The notes beneath the pieces were generated by a model. It was not told where the DNA came from and ran no database searches. It saw nothing but the letters and a program-made list of their open reading frames with translations. The position numbers and the translations under genes were made by a program. DNA of 64,000 bases from Oxyruncus cristatus (lineage: Eukaryota; Chordata; Aves; Passeriformes; Cotingidae): NCBI GenBank assembly GCA_013399855.1, contig VXAY01002056.1, positions 1,975,009 through 2,039,008 of the forward strand. The letters run 5' to 3'. Below are positions 1 to 13,815 of the stretch, in pieces; the stretch's first letter is position 1; every line of letters begins with the position of its first letter.

Positions 1-3000
1 TTTCAAAAAAAGTCCAGTGGACCAGATGCTTGCATATGGGGAAAATTAATGGAAGGAGAAGGGAATTCTGAATGCGTCAAGTCAAATGTCACTGATAAAA
101 TTGTATGAGGATGACATGAAGAAAATTATGAGTTTGGAACAGGGATACAATCTATTAAAAAATCATTTTCACTGAGCCATGAATGAAGAACCTTAAAATA
201 CCTATCTAAGCCAATTCAGGTGTGCTTCCACAGAAAAAAAATCTGTTTTCCTGCGTTTAAAAACTGGGAATGGAAGAAATATAGATCAGATATTCTGATC
301 TAATATCTGAAATATGTGGTGACACAATTGTAGCATTGATATGATAAGAAACACCAACTCTTAAAATTTTAATTCTTTGAGAAAGTCATGTTTCTTGACA
401 GGACTGGAAACCATACCATAATTCTCACTATAGAAACAACTCTACTGTCAATGGAAAAACCCAGTGTCCATCACTGTTTCACTGTACTTCAATCATTCCA
501 CTCTCTTAAGAGAAGGTAGCAATACATTTGAAGATGATGGCGAAAAACACAATGCATCTCATTTCAGGAGGCAGGACATGCTGTGGCTGAAATGAGAATT
601 CTGGCACTAAAATTCCAAGAATTGCAGAGAGTCTCAGAACTGACACAAGAGAACTGACACAGCATGACCAAGCTGACTGGAGCAGTAAGCATCACCACAG
701 CACAGAGAGTTACAGAACACAAATGTTTGTAACTTCAGGCTCAATTTCAAAATCCAAGTGATTCTAGGTCTTTTCAGACATACTAAAATCTCCTGATAAG
801 GACAGAAAAACAAACAGAAGGCTTTACAGATGTACCCCTCATAAAAGATTAATGCAAACCTGTGTGTGTCACTGTACAAGAGAAAAAGGGAAGGGCAGTG
901 AGCTTGCAACTCCATCTTCACTTGCAAAATGTCCCTTTCAGTTGCTGGTAGGTTATAATGAAAGGATATTTTGCACACAAGATTTTATGGATTTTAACTG
1001 CTGGTCATAAAAGTGAATGCCCATGCTCAAGAATCCATGGGATAACAAGTATTTGCCTCCATCTTCCCTAATACAGGGCATGCTGCACATCTCGATTCAT
1101 AGGCTGAGGCAAGTCCAGACACATGACACGTTCCCACGTTAGCTCCATGCACTGACTTCCAGCTACTAAAAAACTCAGACACAATAATGCTCTGTCCACA
1201 GGTGACACTGAAAGGCCAGCTGATAAATGCATCCAATCACAACACACTTCTTTTTTGTTCCACACAGGCCATTTCCTTAAATAATTACTCACTGTTAAGC
1301 ACTCCCTGTCCTCTCCTCCCCCCAGCCAGACACCATTACTCACCCCAGTCCGATCCCAGTGTGTCATCATTGGAAAGTACATGGCAAAGATATCAGAGGG
1401 TGTTCAGAAGGAAAGAAAACAAAACTTCGTAAATATTTTAAAACTTATTTCCTATGATGTCTGACACTTCTCACCAATGAGGTTTGGTAGGTTCAGATGT
1501 GGTATGTGAAGAAATTATCACCATGCCACTTCTGTCTGCTCCCTTCCAGTGCCAGAGATGGCTTCACATATTAGCAAGACCATTTCCCAGCTGCTTCGGA
1601 GCAGCTCTGAGCTACAAATTGCTGAGATTTAACACTGGCTAGTGCTAAGATGTCACTGGAAATACGGACTCAGAGTGCAACCACTCAGGCACTGTTTCTG
1701 GCCGGGATATAAATCTGGCAGCAGAAATGTCTCAAAATACTAAAGCTGTGCTGTGCACAGATCACAGCTCCAAGTTGCCTCTCATTATTTTAACAAGAGC
1801 AAAAAACATCCATGGAAGCATATCTAACACTGGTACCATAACTCTGTATTCTGTATTAGTCAGACACAAAAGTCAGTTACTGCCTCATATAATCCAGCCC
1901 CGGGAATATTACCCTCCAATGCATGAATCTGATGACCCCATTTCTGCATGTCTTCCTCACCTTTGCTTGTTGCAAATTATTCTCATATATTGACTTGCTG
2001 GCACACTTCAGCCTAAATTTATTTTCCATTCCATAAGCTGCTTGACAAATCCATTTCTGCACAGATGATCTGTTTAACATGCCTATCTAGCAAATATTAT
2101 CTAGTCTTCCTAGAATACTGGTTAAAGAACAGGACTTTTAAATAATAGCTTACTAATAATATGAGATTAATGTTATCAGTTGCATTTGATGTATAGAACA
2201 ATGGGGGCTATTTTCTAAAGGATGTTGGCAATCCATTTTCCAGAACAAATATACAACTGTTCCCATGCCAATTTTGTTCTTGCAACTGACCCAGTTCTCG
2301 AAGTCTGTAACTAAAAAGTAATAACATTACAGTAATAAAATAAAAAAAAAATAGCGTTCAAAAATTATTATTACAGAATTGGAGTGATTTGTTGCACACA
2401 CTTTAATCCAACACGCAGACTAAGCATTTCACCAAAATCAAAGCTTCAGCTCTCTTGTTCCCAATTATGTGCGGCAGCAGTCCAAATACAGAAAATTGTT
2501 ACCACATTTTATTCTTTTCCATGATGAAGAAAACAGTAAGCAATGCAGCTAAATGTAGAATAACTTCTCATTTCTGAATAGTCAGTTACCTGACAAACTC
2601 TAGCCCACCCTACTTTGCTGTATAACCTACAAAGGAACATGTCTTTGCAGATTTTAATTTTTCCAATTTCTTTCACAGGCTAGCAGCAATTAAATAAAGT
2701 TATGGCTTGATTTGCACCTTTTTGCTAAAGAGGAACTAATTTTGGTGACATATTTGTTGTTAAGACCAGATGATTATTAAGGAGAATGGATTCAACTAAA
2801 GAACTCTGCAAGTTTCACTTAAAAATAACAAGTTGGCTGAAGTTTATTACTAGTTTTTAAAAAGTGCTCTTAAAGAGTGCCACGTTATAGAAACTCTCTT
2901 AACATACCACAAAGTATTAACTATTAACTAGCAAGGTGAAGACAAAACTAGCTGACGAGCTCTGTGTATTTTTTTTCTCTTTGGTTCCAGCAGACACTGG

Positions 3001-3877
3001 CTAAAGTAACTAAGACTATCCAAAAGCAGTGCAAATTGTGTAAGAAAAATAGATTCTAATGACTTACAGAATATTAAATAGAGCAACATCCAAAGAGAGG
3101 GAAAATGCTTTCAGACAATACAATGCACATGACTTAAAAAGACACTGCTCCATTTACAGAGATGCAGTGGTACAATACATTAGAAATAACATGGGGTTTT
3201 TTTTCCAAAATATAAATGTTCCTCTGCAGTGCCATGAAACACAATACAATTGCAGAGCACTGGAATGAAACTCAGTCCAGAACTGAGAATGGGTTATACA
3301 TAAAAAGAGGAGGTGAGAGGGAGAAAGGAGCCAATTCTCAGTGAAATTCAAAGAGTAAACATACAGCAGGAATGGAGAGAAGTCCACTCACTTGCTTTCG
3401 GTGTGGGAAGGCAGAAAATGTAATAATGATGTTTTGGGTGTTGGTAATTATATGCTAATTTAATGACACATACACAAATAACTAAAAGTTCCGAATTCCG
3501 TTAGGACCACAAAAAAGTCCTGGCAGCTCTTTAACAAGGTAATTAGAACAATCAGTATCTTACCCCTTTATAACAGGAATCACCAAGCTTGTCTGAAGCA
3601 AGCTCCCTCTTTGCCATAACTCAAAAAGAGCAGCACTCCTGGAAATTATAACAATGGAAAACTTCCACCAAATGAAAGGAAGGGGCACACAGATTGTTTC
3701 CCTGTAAAAACTCTCCTCCACATGGCACTCAGCTCCCTGGCCAAATTTCTTCAGCCAGGCACTTACCCAGGTTTTTTTATTCTCATATGCATGTATTTTC
3801 TCTGATATGATTTTAGTGATGACAGATTTGATATTATGTAAATAATGATTTTTTTGTTACTAGCTTAAGACTTTAGA

Positions 3878-3945
3878 GTTGGACTAGATGATCCTTGTGG
3901 GTCTCTTCCAACTCAAAATATTCTGTGACTCTGTGGCTTTGGAAT
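3878..3945 (+). repeat. CR1 LINE 3' end (short fragment)
   Basis: GTTGGACTAGATGATCCTTG, GGTCTCTTCCAACTC and the terminal ATTCTGTGACTCTGTG are the diagnostic 3' tail of bird CR1 elements. Only the tail remains, as is usual for 5'-truncated CR1. Confidence 0.85.
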
Positions 3946-4878
3946 AACTAACACTGTTCTTTTCGGGTAAGGCTGTAACAGAGTTTTATGCAGTATACAG
4001 CCAGCTAAAAAGACACCAAAAAAAATCTGAAAAACAGTGACAACATAGAGTATTTTGATTTTCACAGAAATATTTTAACAATTATTTCATTTCATGATTG
4101 CGCATTAACCCACAAAAAAATCCTGCGAAGTGTTACCCATTTAAGTCAATAATGTACAAAAACTGCTTCAGACACTAATATCTCACCTCTAACTCTATGG
4201 TGAAAAACATCAAGTACTTAATTGAAATACCATGCAACCCTCTGTGTTACAGGATCAGATTCCTTCCTCTATGAAACTGTGGCATCACTCTGTGTGTACA
4301 CCAGTGTAATCATGACCAGAGTCTGGCTCATTTTGCATAACCACATAGATGGGATTTGCATTAAGACTGTGTTCCAAAAATAAACATGGTAATAACATGC
4401 ACTATTTAACTCTGACTAAGTCTGATGGTATCTCTGTTGAAATGTTACCGATTACATGCCATTCTAGAATTATCTCATGTATTCAATTCCTATTGCTAGA
4501 AGTAGAAAACATCTCACGAGAAGACAAATTATCTAATCTTCACTTGCAAGTTTTCAACTAAACAAGTATGATTTTATTAAATATATAATAAACCCACAAA
4601 TATGAAGCAATGAGATGCTAATACACGCATTTCATTACTCATGTTATTTCTTTAAGGCCTGCTGTCATTCCTGTCTTCAGTGACCACTTGGTTGAAGGAG
4701 TCTTAGCACCAACAGGTGGATGTCCCCCAGCACCCATGAATGACGGGCCTCAAGTGACTGAGGACCCTCACATATTTCATCTAAGGGTTATAGAAACTGT
4801 TTATGACAATTGGTAATGAAACTCTTTGTAAAATCATACCAAAAGTCTGATTTTCCTAAGCAGGGAGAGAGTAAAGAA

Positions 4879-4920
4879 TAATAACTATTTTAAGACAAGT
4901 TAATAACTATTTTAAAACAG
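4879..4920 (+). repeat. Two-copy tandem duplication, about 21 bp
   Basis: TAATAACTATTTTAA is repeated directly with spacing of 22 bases (starts at 4879 and 4901). Confidence 0.85.
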
Positions 4921-6958
4921 AGGTGGGAAAAAAAAAAAAGAGAGATGAATCCACAGACAATTCTCAAACTTAGGGTCAAGCTCCCTTCTTAGTTGCATGC
5001 AGCAGGGAAGAAGAGCAAAAGGTCTTTACTGACTCCTGTCAGTGATGTAATAAAGAGCACTTTTTGGTTCTTTAACTTAAGGTATCAGTTGAGAAATGCA
5101 AGTCTTTCTCAAAGACTTTAAATTACCATGAATATTCCAGGTAAATATGGGAAACTTTCTGTGCATTTACTGAAAGTGTAGGCAACTCCACATTCTCAGC
5201 ACATTGTTTAACATTTCTTAACTTTTTAATAGCATCTGTGCTGATGCCTTCAGCCTTTCCTTACTCATCACACTTGCTACATTATTTTAGTCTAACAGGT
5301 ATTGTAGGTCTGTTTTACCTCAGCCCTGGAAACTGGCATCTCTCCTACTTGTTGAGGGGAGTGTCAGGTGCCAAGATTTTCTGTGTCTCCACACATGGGA
5401 TAAATCATTAAAACTTGGAAATAGTCACAAGCCTTAGTGTCTCTAACAGGAACACTCATGATCAAAGACTGCGATGTAACATATTTTTGTTTTCTCCCTA
5501 TTAGATAGAACCGTTTGCTATTGTAGGTGCTCAGATATGACACCCAGAACGAAGCCCAGCTCCCAGTTCCAAGTGAAGGGTCAGACTCACTGACTTGGGT
5601 GAGAGAACGACAATTCAGTGGGGTAATCCTCACATAGAAAACAACCAGTCTGGTGGGATGAAGGGAAGAGAGACATCCACCCAGCTTTAGGGGCCTCCTT
5701 CCAAAAGCTGGGCCATGCTGGCTGAACCAAAAGTGACACACTCCAATTGTATTTTACTAATTATGTGCTTTGAGGGATAGCATCAGAATCTTGGAAACTG
5801 CAGTGTGTACTGAACGGTCCATTACACTGATCACTGTACAGTTTTGGATGATTTCTCATTACTTATTTTAGAAATTCTGAGTTGAAAAACAAGGTTCTCG
5901 CACCTTCATGCTGCATAAATCCCAGTGGTCCCTCAGAGCCGATCTTTGTATTTTTTCCATGATAATCACTGACATTTATCTGTATAAATGCACAGAACAA
6001 CTGGGATTGATGGTTTCAAAAATGGAATTCATTAAGTGGTGCTCCAGGACATATGTGAAAGCCAGTGAGAACCAGATAAGTAATTTTTTTTGAGGCATGT
6101 GGGAGAAAGGAATCAGGGGTTCAGCAAATAAACCAGGTGTCTGTGAATAAATAATTAGCATCCTGAGGGGAACAAAGAGCTCTGGCCTGTTCTTTGTGTA
6201 ATAATAACACATTAATGCTGATTTCATACAAAAATGGGAGATCCCTGCTGAAGAAGGCTGCTTGTTATATGTGTACATGTATCTGCACATACTTGCACTT
6301 TTTTTTCTTTTTCCATTTGGGGTACAACAGACTCAAGCTGAAGTTTTGTTACACTCTGGCTATCCAGAGATGCTCCAAAAGATAAGCAAATACTCAACAT
6401 AATAGGAATCACTCAGATTTAGGTCAGCAAACTACAAGCCTCACTAACTCCCAACACAGGAGTACTTAACCTTTGCATAACACGGGTGCCTTAGCCTGCC
6501 ATGCGACCCGAGCCACCCTTTCTCTGTTTCCCCTGTGTGGTGTAACACCCTGCACAGCCTGGCCTAGCTACACATCACTGCTAATGCCTCATGATGTGTG
6601 AGGAGAACCAGAATCTAAACCACATGAAAATTAGAGAGCCACAGACAGCAGAAGTCCTTTAAACACATTTTCCATTCTTAAAAAAAAAAAAAAATTCATT
6701 AAAATGCCATGAAATTAAGTACAGTCTTTATAAATTTAACCATGTTATTTATAGATAAAATAATAATTTATGTTAAATTTACAAAGCCCTAACAGGCTTT
6801 GCTTCTGTTTACAGATAAAAGTATCCGCAGAAACTGCCCTTGATCCAGATGCCTGTCTAATACATAATACTTCACAGCCTTACAAAATGCTGTGTATAAA
6901 AGGATGGAAAATGCTTTTTTGGCCTACTTTCTACACTGACATACTGAAAAGGAGGGAG

Positions 6959-7240
6959 AGTCTTGTGGTTGAGACACTTGGCTGGGACTGAGATGACCTG
7001 GGTTCAGTTTCAGACTCTGCTACAGACTCCCTGTACGTCCTCACACCAGTGACTTAATCTCCCTGTATATTAGCTCCCCACATGGAATGTGGGGCTGCCA
7101 ATATTTCTGGATGATGTTGGGGTTTTTTCCTCTTCAGACTACACAGCCTTTGGGACGCAGACTTGTATGTTTGCTGAATGATAAAGGCAGCTTCAAGCTG
7201 AGTTCAGGCCTCTTGGCATTACCCTAATAAAATGAGAAAA
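6959..7240 (+). repeat. MIR/CORE-SINE-like element (diverged)
   Basis: The stretch begins with GTGGTTGAGACACTTGGC, then has a tRNA B-box-like GGGTTCAGTTTC (7000-7011) and GACTCTGCTACAGACTCCCTG, CCAGTGACTTAATCTCCCTG and a further MIR-like middle. This order resembles the tRNA head and core of amniote MIR elements. It is old and diverged, and the 3' end is uncertain. Confidence 0.6.
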
Positions 7241-8420
7241 GATCTCTCATGTAAAGTTTTTTGTGTTAAGATGCTTCAAGGCTTTTTGGTTCTTTTTGTT
7301 GGGTTCATTTGGGGTTGCATTTTTTGGGGGGGATGGGAGACTGTTGTGGTGGGGTTTTGTGGGGGATTTTTTTGCTTTTTAATGTTCAATTGATTGTCAG
7401 TTTCTAGTAAAAGACGAGAGGAATTCACTCCTGGGATTTTCTGTGCTGGGCGACTGCAACAGCAGCAGAACACATTCCACAGAGGAACTCATGCACAATC
7501 AATTAGGTCGTCTAATTAATTTTCCAACTCGATAGATGCTAAGAACTATTTTTCTTTTTTTTTTTTTTTCAGCAATATATCTATACTGGATACACATGTG
7601 TAAAAGCAATCCAAAAACTTCTAAAATCTTAGAGGAGAAGGATAGATTATATTCACTTGAAGGGAATGGGCTGCTATGTGGGAATGATGCCCTCTCACGT
7701 GGGATTCATACTTCTGTCATGAAGGGAGAAAACACATACCGGGGAATAAGAGTATTTTCCAGTTGACAAGGTTCTGTAGTTACCATTAGGGACTGATTTG
7801 TTAATCAGTATTTAGAGTGATTTATGATATTAGGGTACCCTGTAAATAGAGAGAACGAAAGCATTGGCCATTTGGAGAGAAAGAGCAAAAGACCCATTTA
7901 AAAACAGGCTTGAAATAAACAGGGACAAAAAATGTAAATATTTACAGGGGGGGTTAACCACAGATTGCATAAGGTGCTACAGCATCTAGCAGCAGGTATC
8001 TGTTTCTCTAGTCCTAACTCAGACAAAACCTCAATTAGCATCACCAGGAACGTGTCTGAATAAGAACTCTGGAACGAAGATTGAAACATGCAGGAGAAGA
8101 ATGGCCAGAGAATTTTCTGCCTTCTCTCACAGGGACTTCAGCAGCAAATTTTCAACTGCCATGAATTTTCTCTGTACTTCCTTTCCCATCATTGTGCTCA
8201 CCCAAAAGTCCTTATTTCACACTAAACATGATGAAGTGTTTGTGAGATTATAGTTATAATTGTGATGTCTGGATTAAAACAGTGAGTCGTGACATTTCTA
8301 AGAGTCCTAAGGGAGATGACAGTGAGTTATAGAGAATACACAGATACTTGATAATCCACAATTATGGGAAAGAAGACAGAAGCACAACAAAGCACTTTGG
8401 TTGGGATTTTATTACAGGCA

Positions 8421-8450
8421 TTTCTATGGAATCACAGACTACATTTATAG
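8421..8450 (-). repeat. Possible CR1 terminal fragment
   Basis: CTATGGAATCACAGACTAC resembles the reverse complement of a CR1 terminal repeat, but no further CR1 sequence follows. Weak. Confidence 0.25.
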
Positions 8451-8559
8451 AGAACTTATAAAAATGCCCATAATAAATATAAAGGGATAAATGTTACAGT
8501 TTCTCCAACCTGGAACACTAATCAGCGTTCTGTTAGTAACTGTTTCAAGCAATGTGGCT

Positions 8560-8910
8560 GCTGCATCAGATGAAGGGACGAGAGCGAGAGAGAGCAAGCT
8601 CTGGAAAACATACAGACTGCTTGTAGGTAAGGGAAAGCCAGAGCAGAAAGCCTTCAGGGAACAAGTGTGAAGGAAACAAGGATACAAAGAAGCAAAGCAG
8701 CAAAAGAGCAGAGGGAAGAAAAACAGGAAGGCAGCAAAGACGGGATGGATCAAAGCAAATCTAAGAAACGAGTGGGAGGCAACAGACAAGGAGAGATAAA
8801 CAGTGGGAGCCAGCAGACACCATGTGTGAGAAGGGGAGAAAAGGAACGGGAAGGAAAGGAAAAGGTTGGCCAGCCAGAGAGCTCTGCCAGCCAACCAGGA
8901 GAGGGAAGTT
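8560..8910. repeat. Purine-rich (A/G) stretch
   Basis: The plus strand is mostly A and G for about 350 bases, with GAGAG, GGAAGG and AAAGG runs. This skew alone explains the long open frame on the minus strand here, which has a low-complexity Leu/Ser/Phe composition. Confidence 0.7.
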
Positions 8911-8998
8911 TTCCAGGACAGGCCAGCCAACTAACTAGGTAAAAATGAGGGCCAGAGCCAACTAGTAGAGACCAGCCAGCCAGCCAAAGCTATCCAGG
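8866..8998 (+). repeat. Degenerate short tandem repeats, GCCAGCCA units
   Basis: Units GGCCAGCCA, GCCAGCCAACCAGGAGAG, GGCCAGCCAACTAACTAG, GAGCCAACTAGTAGAG and CCAGCCAGCCAGCCA recur, with CCAGGAGAGG appearing twice. It looks like a decayed minisatellite. Confidence 0.6.
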
Positions 8999-9860
8999 AG
9001 AGGAATGAGTGCATGGAGCAGAGTGGGAGCAGTCCCAGCTCCACCCAGGAGCCAGGTGACCTGCAGGAAACACCACCCTTCGCAGGGGGTGAATTGGGCA
9101 TCAGCAGCACTGCCCCCTGTGCTCCGAGAATGGCACTGAGCAAGAAGCAAAAAGGTGCCTGAGAATGTCCCAGCAATGGGATGAGAATCTCACTGACACA
9201 TCTGGCTATGCACTTTGAAATACTATCCACAAGTATCACTGGGTGGCCAAATGTGAATAAACAAAGATTACACAAACTGCAGATATTAACTACCATTTTT
9301 CCAAAAGGCATTTTCCTCACACTTGTGTGAGTTGATTTCCATATTCTTTTTCTACTTTGATATTTTCAAGCTGCTAAGGTACAAATTATGGACCCCAATA
9401 TTATTTATTGAGTTCAATGTCATAATCCTAAATCAGGAGAAACAAACACCAGGCCAGTGATAAATGAGGATATGAGATTAAAAAAAGGGGTTACAAACCA
9501 CATGAAGAATGGCCTAATCTAGCACTGACAACATACTGCTTATCTGTTAAATTAGACAGCTCCTATCTATCCATCTCAAAGAAATAAAATTAAATGTATT
9601 GAACAAGAAAAAATTTAAAGCTGTTGCTAATGGATTTCTACTAGATAGTAAATACTTGTGCTGTCTTCTGAACTATTTCTCCCCACTGAATGAATAATTG
9701 AACAATTGAGTGGATCAGAATAAACTGTGGCAAGGCCTAATTGTGTTCCTATCTTTAGATTTAAACTTTATATTAAAAGACAAAAAGGCAGTAAAAGATA
9801 TACATTATTTCTGAGAAGAACAAGCTTCATTTCACAGTCATCAGACTGTTAAGCACATCC

Positions 9861-9897
9861 TGTTCATTTTTTTCTCCCTGTTCATTTTTTTTCTCCC
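9861..9897 (+). repeat. Two-copy tandem duplication, 18-19 bp
   Basis: TGTTCATTTTTTTCTCCC occurs twice back to back (starts at 9861 and 9879), differing by one T. Confidence 0.9.
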
Positions 9898-11653
9898 TAA
9901 CAAGTCTTCCTGCTGTAACTCAGCATCATTTGAAGCAGGTACTTAGATTGACAGGTGGTGCTATCAAGGAATCAGGACTCACAGAATGAACAGACTTGAG
10001 GTTATCCAAGTATAGGCAGTGTCTCAATGCTTATCTTACCCTTCTGGATATATAGGGTCTGATCCACACCACTGAAACCCTGTAGTATCTTTTCCTTTTT
10101 AACTTCCCTGGGCTTTGAATGAAGCATTAAGCCATTAGGAAGCTACTAATCCAATTCAGCTCCCTAAACCCCTCAAGCCAAAAGGAGATTCCCAGCTGAG
10201 ACAGAGGATACTTTACATATTAAAAGAAAAACTCTGCTTGGGACCAACTGCAAGAGAATGGTACATGACAGGCAGCACCTTGGGTTTCCCACAACTGGTC
10301 AGAGGAGAGAGAGAAAGGGAAGCAGGAGGAAGTGCCCATCTACTGCTGGGGAGCAGTGAAGAGTTAAGAGGGGCAAGCATACAGAGTACAGCATAATGCA
10401 GCTTAAAGTTCCTCTGTGGGAGTGCTGGCATCTGTCTAAGCTGCAAGGTTTAGCAATTACAGTGCCAATTTAAACTTGTACCTAAAAAACATAGGAAATA
10501 TTTTCTTTTCGTTTTTAGTAGAATGGGTACATTTAACAATCTAGGTGGTCACCAATACACATGTGCATCACTCCCATCAACATTAGTGGAACAACAGACT
10601 GTTCTGAGGGGTGTCTAAAGTTTCAGCTGCTTGTAAACCAGCACTGTGGGAAAACTTTTAGCTGGCTTTAAAAAAATTCTCATTGAACAGTAGACAGCTC
10701 ATAATTTAAGACCCTTCAGTGGAAGAGAAAACTTCCTCCTGACTATCAGAAGTATTTTGCACTATGTCCAAAAGGTAAGTAGGATTTCCTCAAGAAATAA
10801 TGCCTTTTATCCACATCATTCTTGTCAGGAAGTTATATGTCCATATGCACAAGCCCCACCTAATTTGTTTAAATTATTTCAGACACTAAAAAACTCAATT
10901 CTCATATCAAGAATTCCTTCAGCAGACAAACACAAAGCAGCCTCTCAATAGTGGGAGATGTAAAAAGGAGCTCCTGTAAGCTGCACTCCAGACAACTACA
11001 ACTGAAGTGTCAAAACAACCTTAATTGTTCTCAGTAAGTCTCTCCTCCATTACACAGAATTCAAAGGATGTGTTACCATTTTTTTCGAAGAGGACCAGGA
11101 TCCCACTCCTAATATGTTCTGGGTATGGTCAAATCATTGATGCAAAATCTTGCTGCTGTTGCAGAGTAACAAAGAGAAATTCCTCTCAGCTTGAGACTGA
11201 AGGGGACATCAACAACGTAGGCTGAAGGAAGTTGTTATTTCTATTCAAAATTCTAAACAGCTGTTTTCAAGGCAGATTAAAAGATTTTTTTCAATGTTTG
11301 GATTCAACGCAAGAGCTTTATCTAACGCATACTTTGTATTTGAGTATTTGTTGAATTAGAAATTTAATAGAGCAGCTGAGTATTTTAAAATCTTTTGGAA
11401 GATGTGAAAAAGGGATGTGAACTCTAGCACACCCTGTAAAACATAAATTTCTTACCAAAAGAATATGTTATTCATGTGCTCTGTACATTAGGTCAATTAT
11501 TACTCACTTTCTTTGGAGAACAACCAAGTGCCTCCACCCTTTATAACAGAGCACTGTAATCAACTGTAGTAAGAATAGTAGAATTATTCTAATACACATC
11601 AGTGGCTCAGGCCTGAGCTTAAAAAGGTTTGAACAGTAAGAGACTAAGACGGA

Positions 11654-11675
11654 TTTTTTTTTTTTTTTTTTTTTT
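11654..11675 (+). repeat. Poly-T run (22 T)
   Basis: An uninterrupted homopolymer in FBN1 intron 6. Confidence 0.95.
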
Positions 11676-13711
11676 AGAGGGAAAGAAATTAATGTTTCTT
11701 TGTACACCTTTGTAAATAATTTCAATTTCACATAAATAGGGGGAAAAAAATAAAAAAAGGAATGCTTTAAGTTTGCCCTCCAACTTAAACACTTCTACTA
11801 TTTAATGACAAATTCCATAAACATTCTGATACCAATACTTCTTCCACTGCATGTCTTTCATTTCCACTAACCCAATTTAACCTCTCATCTTCCTTGTAGT
11901 CAGCAGCTGTACAAAGCATTTTTTTTGTACTGACATCAGCAAGCGACTGAAGTGCTAGTGCTAGATTTAAAATGCCTTCTGAAACCACGAGTTTTTGTAT
12001 TGAATTTGGAACAGAGTTTGATACAACTTGTACTGTTAGTTTAATATAGTATCACCTTTCACGGAGCCATATCTTGTTGGGTTCCTGCTGGGACCTGAGA
12101 GCTGAAATAGCACAAGGTTTAATGCATGGCACTTCATTTTGCCCAGCCTGGCTCAGGCCAAGAGAAGCATTTCAAATTATTTAGATAACCACACAGATTA
12201 AATACCCAGCAAGATAGCCTGCTAAGTCATTCATCATTTGCCATTCCTGGCCTGTGCTTGTGTCTAGCAATGTTTTTACTAGAAGAGCCATTCAGATGAA
12301 TGGAATGCACATCTCCGCTGGGTCTCCCCTGCCCAAGCAGCAGTCTAAACTTCTCAACCTGCCTTCAATGCTCTTTTCCCAAGACTGAGAAAAGTATTTG
12401 CCTACATCACTTCTGAAATCCTCTTCTCACCTCTTTTCCCTCCTCACCTGTTTCTTTTGCTTTTTCTTTATGAGTCCAGAATTCACTGTGTTAAAACATT
12501 ACCCTCTCCTTACTTCAATGCCTCAAAATGGTCACAAATCATCCTCTTCTCACTCCTCTACTCTTCAACTCAAGAATCAAGCAACTGGAATTAGTTCACA
12601 CCGTGCGGTGCAATTCAATTCCAGACACAGCATCTGCATCATTAAATTACGTCTTATCTTAAAGATTATTGGAGCCCAAGCAACCCAACATCAGCTCTCC
12701 TTTCACTTACCTCGTTTTTCACTGGCCATTTCAATGGCAGATTTTTTGCCTTCCTGCCCTGTGGCCTGGAAGTAATTTTTGACCCTGTGGTTTCTTCTGA
12801 AGCCTGTATTAATCCCACTGTAAAGCTGTCATACTTCCATTTTAAAAACCTCTCCAAGTTACCACCCATACTGTCCCTCTAGGACATAGAGATTCTCATA
12901 AAGGCTTTCATCATATCCCAGCAGGACAATTATAGTTCATTGCTCCCTGGTTTTACTATTACCTCTTCTAAACATTTCAAGTTCAAGGAGTATCCTGGCA
13001 CTGTACTGCTCAACTGAACTGAGATGTCTGGACATACTATTGCAGTACAGAGACAAAGCAGTCCAAGGTGTCTCACTTCAAGATCCATCTTAATTGCACA
13101 ACATGCTCTTTCCACTGTACGTTCACTGCTTTGCTTCTTGCTGCCGTTCTCAGGAACGTAAAGAGACATAGGAGCTTTTGAGGTCCTGAAATCTCCCATC
13201 CCTGGGGGACCCAGTTGCCTCCTAAATCAGGGGAAATATCACTAAAGTAACTATTAGGTCTCCCCATCTTTTTGTCTTCAGTGACAGGTAGGTAAGTACG
13301 ATCAGTGTCCAATGCAAACAGAAAAACTCTGACAGTGTGCCTATAGTTACTAGCATTACTAGCAGTCAAAACCATTCCCTATTCCACACCCCATGGACCC
13401 CTGTAATTTTGTCATCTTATATTTTTAAGCTGTTCCATTTTTAGACTTTTATTAGGCAAGTACATTAGAAATTGTCAGCATAACCTGTGCTTTCATTTCA
13501 CAGCACTCAATCAATTGTTGCCACAGGACAAATACTCCCTGGGTAGCAGAACACATAAATAAAATAAAAAAATAACACAAAAGATCCAGAATTATGAAAC
13601 TTTTGAGACAATGATACTGGATCTTCATTAAATGGCTAATAAGTCTGAATGATACAGCTTGAGGTTTTACAAATCACAAACTAACAAATTTTAACACACC
13701 CTCTGGTGCGA

Positions 13712-13815
13712 CTGAACACAGTCCTGGGCAAGCTGGTCAAGCTGATCCAGCTTGAGCAGGGGAGATGGACTAGATGATTTCAAGAGGTCTCTTCCACCTA
13801 AGCAATTTTATAAGC
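13712..13815 (+). repeat. CR1 LINE 3' end
   Basis: ACAGTCCTGGGCAAGCTG, GCTTGAGCAGGGGAGATG, GACTAGATGATTTCAAGAGG and TCTTCCACCTAAGCAATTTT follow the order of the CR1 3' untranslated end. It is diverged and 5'-truncated. Confidence 0.8.

Noticed and set aside
7000..7011. A tRNA B-box-like GGGTTCAGTTTC.
   Set aside because: No cloverleaf can be drawn around it; it fits the head of a MIR-like SINE rather than a tRNA gene.
8445..8930. A 161-codon minus-strand ORF with hydrophobic, Ser/Leu/Phe-rich composition.
   Set aside because: It lies opposite a purine-rich stretch, which gives low-complexity open frames; no domain, splice context or start context supports it.
12305..12350. Minus-strand CC...GDPAEMC resembling the TB/hybrid motif expected in FBN1 exon 7.
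   Set aside because: The upstream residues and the following part do not match, other cysteines are missing, and no splice sites frame it.
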